64,000 nt of DNA from Bacteroidia bacterium (lineage in GTDB: Bacteria; Bacteroidota; Bacteroidia; Flavobacteriales; Flavobacteriaceae). The DNA lies in the NCBI GenBank assembly GCA_030427865.1, contig JAUICK010000002.1, positions 329,204 through 393,203 on the forward strand. The letters are read 5' to 3'. Below, in pieces: positions 61,677 to 64,000 of this stretch. Within the stretch, counting starts at the first letter, position 1. Every line of letters starts with the position of its first letter. The notes beneath the pieces are model-generated. The model saw only the letters and a program-made list of their open reading frames with translations, did not search any database and was not told the origin of the DNA. Both the position numbers and the translations under genes were made by a program.

Positions 61677-63149
61677 TTGCCTTATAACATAATTTATAGA
61701 TTAATATTAATAGATAAAAAAGAAAAAAGCACAAAAAAACCTATTTATAAAATTATTTTTGAAAAAATAAAAACTGCTATAATTGATGGAAAGATACCCT
61801 ATAACACTAAATTACCATCTACAAGAGTTTTAGCGAACGGTTTAAATGTATCTAGAAGTACAATAGTAAAGGTCTATGATTTGCTTACTTTTGAAAGGTT
61901 TATTATTGCAAAAAAAGGTGCTGGCTTTAAGGTATCTTACAAGCATATTGAAAATAATAAGAGTTCTTTTCAGAAAAAGACTAAATATAAATATCCTAAA
62001 ATATCTAAAAGAGCAAAACTTTTTCAAAACCATAGTTACTTAACTACTGACAATTTTACAAAAAACAATGTAGCTTTTAGACCTGGATTACCACCCTTAG
62101 ATGTTTTTCCGATAAATAAATGGAAAAAATTATCAAATATTTATTGGAGAGATGCAACACCAACAAATTTATCTTATGCGCCTTCAGAAGGTTTAGATTC
62201 TTTAAGGGTTAACATTGCAAATTATTTAAAAGTATATAGAAATATTAATTGCGATTACTCTCAAGTTATAATTACATCTGGTTCATTGCATTCGTTATAT
62301 CTTATTGGTAATACTTTAATTAACAAGAGTGATAGCGTTATTTTAGAGAATCCTACTTTCCCAAGAGCTTGTAATCTTTTTAAGAGTCTTAAAGCAGACA
62401 TTATTCCCTGTAATTTAGACAATGATGGAATTAAAATTAACAGTTTAATCACCAATACTAAAACTAAGCTAATTTATACAACTCCTTCTAATCAATATCC
62501 ATTAGGTATTAAAATGAGTAAAAACAGAAGATTAGAATTACTAAAATGGGCATCAAAAAGTAACTGCTTAATTATTGAAGATGACTACGACCATGAGTTT
62601 AGTAATTGGGAAAAACCTATACCCTCTATATTTAGTTTAGACAAAGAAGAAAGAGTAATTTACTTAGGTACATTTAATAAATTACTTCACCCATCTTTAA
62701 GAATAGGATACATGATTGCCCCAAAATATTTAATTAATCCAATAAAAGCACTATATGAACAATCTAGTAGGTTTGTACCAGTTTCTAATCAAACTATTTT
62801 AAATAGTTTTATTGCTGGTGGCGAGCTTAACAAACATATTAGAAATGTTATAAAAATAGCTAATGAGCGTAAAAAAATATTTATGCACTATACAAAAGAT
62901 GTTTTTGATTTTTCCAACAAAAAAAGTGGACTGCACATAATTGCAAATTTAAAAAATAACATAAACGATGTTAATGCTCATGAAAAACTACTTAAAAATA
63001 ATGTAATTGCATACCCTCTAAGTAATTACTATATTAATGGAAAAAATTCAAACGGTCTTGTTCTTGGGTATTCCTCTGTAAATAATAAAGTTATGAAAGA
63101 AAAAACCGATATAATTAACTTATTACTTCCTCCGCAAAAAATGATGTGA
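61677..63149 (+). CDS. MocR/GabR-type PLP-dependent transcriptional regulator
   Basis: About 490 aa. The N-terminal GntR winged helix (KPIYKIIFEKIKTAIIDGKI, KLPSTRVLANGLNVSRSTIVKVY) is fused to an aminotransferase class I fold. PLP-site motifs are IIEDDYDHEFS and YLGTFNKLLHPSLRIGY with the lysine that holds PLP. No ATG lies upstream of the HTH in frame; TTG at 61677 is the best start, with ATT at 61674 as a rival. MocR regulators sense amino acids or PLP derivatives and usually control a divergent metabolic operon. Here that is the M14-SusCD-D-amino-acid locus. The ATACCAAT repeats support direct binding. The start overlaps one repeat, implying tight self-control. Confidence 0.9.
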   Translation: MPYNIIYRLILIDKKEKSTKKPIYKIIFEKIKTAIIDGKIPYNTKLPSTRVLANGLNVSRSTIVKVYDLLTFERFIIAKKGAGFKVSYKHIENNKSSFQKKTKYKYPKISKRAKLFQNHSYLTTDNFTKNNVAFRPGLPPLDVFPINKWKKLSNIYWRDATPTNLSYAPSEGLDSLRVNIANYLKVYRNINCDYSQVIITSGSLHSLYLIGNTLINKSDSVILENPTFPRACNLFKSLKADIIPCNLDNDGIKINSLITNTKTKLIYTTPSNQYPLGIKMSKNRRLELLKWASKSNCLIIEDDYDHEFSNWEKPIPSIFSLDKEERVIYLGTFNKLLHPSLRIGYMIAPKYLINPIKALYEQSSRFVPVSNQTILNSFIAGGELNKHIRNVIKIANERKKIFMHYTKDVFDFSNKKSGLHIIANLKNNINDVNAHEKLLKNNVIAYPLSNYYINGKNSNGLVLGYSSVNNKVMKEKTDIINLLLPPQKMM

Positions 63150-63210
63150 CTTTATTTGTATATTGTGTCATATTTTTAGAAAATACATATTAATTATTAA
63201 AAACATAAAA

Positions 63211-63849
63211 ATGGCAGGTATTTTAGACTTATTAAATAGTGATTTAGGAAAACAAATCATTTCTGGAGTTGCAGGTTCAACAGGAAATGATTCAAATAAA
63301 ACAAGTAGTGTTTTAACAATGGCTTTACCAGTGTTAATGAAAGCTATGGAAAGAAACGCTTCTTCTCCAGAAGGAGCTCAAGGCTTAATGGGAGCTTTAG
63401 AAAAAAAACACGATGGAAGTATTTTAGATAACCTTAGTGATTTGTTTGGTGGTGGAGTTGAAGAAAGTGTAAAACAAGATGGAGCTGGAATTTTAGGTCA
63501 TGTTTTAGGAAATAAACAGCATGGTGTTGAGCAAGTTATTAGTCAAAAAGCAGGATTAGATGCAGGTTCTGTTGGTAATATTTTAAAAGTTACTGCCCCA
63601 ATTTTAATGGGAGTTTTAGGAAAACAAAAAAGAGAGCAAAATGTAAGCGATTCTGGAGATTTAACTGGGCTTTTAGGTGGACTTTTAGGTGGAAATGAAG
63701 CTAAAAATGAACAAAGTTTCTTAGAGCAAATTTTAGATGCAGATGGTGATGGAAGTGTAGTTGATGATGTAGCAGGAATGCTTTTAGGTGGAAGTAATAA
63801 AAAATCTGGTGGACTTGGTGGTTTATTAGGTGGTCTTTTTGGAAAGTAA
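63211..63849 (+). CDS. DUF937 protein with an EF-hand-like loop
   Basis: About 212 aa from the ATG at 63211 (MAGILDLLNSDLGKQIISG). A longer frame begins at 63163 but lacks the conserved start. The sequence has the DUF937 glycine-rich, hydrophobic repeat pattern (SSVLTMALPVLMKAM, VTAPILMGVLGK, GLLGGLLGG). Near the C-terminus DADGDGSVVDDV fits a calcium-binding EF-hand/dockerin loop (D-x-D-x-D-G). No signal peptide. The function of DUF937 is unknown. It is likely an independent chromosomal gene unrelated to the regulator upstream. Confidence 0.8.
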   Translation: MAGILDLLNSDLGKQIISGVAGSTGNDSNKTSSVLTMALPVLMKAMERNASSPEGAQGLMGALEKKHDGSILDNLSDLFGGGVEESVKQDGAGILGHVLGNKQHGVEQVISQKAGLDAGSVGNILKVTAPILMGVLGKQKREQNVSDSGDLTGLLGGLLGGNEAKNEQSFLEQILDADGDGSVVDDVAGMLLGGSNKKSGGLGGLLGGLFGK

Positions 63850-63883
63850 AATTTCTGTTATTTTTAGATATAAAAAGAAGCTG

Positions 63884-64000
63884 TCTGAAAAGTTGATTTA
63901 ACTGTCATTTTGAGCGGAGGCGAAAAATCTATATAATTGATTTTCAATAAATAAGATTTCTCCATTACAGTCGAAATGACAAATACTAATACTTTTCAGA
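63884..64000. repeat. Flavobacterial palindromic intergenic repeat (REP/MITE-like), cut by the window edge
   Basis: The element is a nested palindrome: TCTGAAAAGT (63884-63893) with ACTTTTCAGA (63991-64000), TGTCATTT (63903-63910) with AAATGACA (63974-63981), and AAATCT (63925-63930) with AGATTT (63954-63959). The arm sequence GTCATTTTGAGCGGAGGCGA is of the type seen repeatedly between flavobacterial genes. A related arm is found inside pglX at 16195-16220. Confidence 0.8.

Noticed and set aside
1..64000. CRISPR arrays, tRNA or rRNA genes
   Set aside because: No regularly spaced direct repeats of CRISPR type and no tRNA or rRNA sequence were recognised on reading. A tRNA scan and a repeat finder would be decisive.

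Overview
The window reads as a low-GC genome of the Bacteroidota, most likely family Flavobacteriaceae. The evidence is a SusC/SusD pair, type IX secretion (T9SS) C-terminal sorting domains, several SPII lipoproteins, TAnnTTTG-type promoter elements, A/T-rich gene starts without strong Shine-Dalgarno sequences, and flavobacterial palindromic intergenic repeats. No rRNA, tRNA or CRISPR array was seen.

Positions 1 to about 41,700 form an accessory region. The left edge holds a tyrosine recombinase that runs off the window. It is followed by a plus-strand cassette typical of mobile elements (1234-6035): a VirD4/HerA-like ATPase, a RadC-type JAB protein, an orphan D12 adenine methyltransferase, a DUF2958 protein and five small unrecognised proteins. 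Next, on the minus strand, comes a BREX type 1 phage-defence operon (25891 down to 6070). Its order is XRE regulator (58 aa), brxA, brxB, brxC, a GmrSD/BrxU-like type IV restriction enzyme, pglX, a NERD nuclease fused to a degenerate helicase, a TPR-cold-shock-S1 RNA-binding protein, pglZ, brxL and a GNAT acetyltransferase. Most genes overlap or nearly touch. A DUF2130 nuclease-like gene and a WYL regulator lie upstream. The most unusual points are the C-terminus of brxL, which looks like the MIT C-terminal (MITD1, phospholipase-D-like) domain instead of Lon protease, and the two-gene NERD-pseudohelicase plus TPR/CSD/S1 insert.

From 28.3 to 40 kb there is minus-strand surface and signalling cargo: two proteins sharing an unnamed domain, one of them a large lipoprotein; a T9SS-secreted M23-peptidase/CARDB giant; two small exported proteins; and a membrane TPR-HTH regulator. 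A large serine recombinase (40163-41641) closes this part. It converges on the first gene of a different, minus-strand block and is the likely integrase of an island.

From 41.76 to 63.15 kb every gene but the last is on the minus strand. They look like one peptide or D-amino-acid utilisation locus headed by a divergent GabR/MocR-type regulator: two lipoprotein M14 carboxypeptidases, SusC, SusD and a partner lipoprotein, a diaminopentanoate-dehydrogenase-like oxidoreductase, a D-aminoacylase lipoprotein, a glutamate-racemase lipoprotein, a T9SS hydrolase-like protein, and a Glu/Asp-type symporter. These are followed by a GshB-like ATP-grasp, a sulfurtransferase, a TerB-like protein, an N-formylglutamate amidohydrolase and a QEGLA (DUF1704) metallopeptidase. 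Four ATACCAAT repeats flank the divergent promoter region and are strong candidates for the regulator's operators. The window closes with a DUF937 protein and a palindromic repeat cut by the edge.
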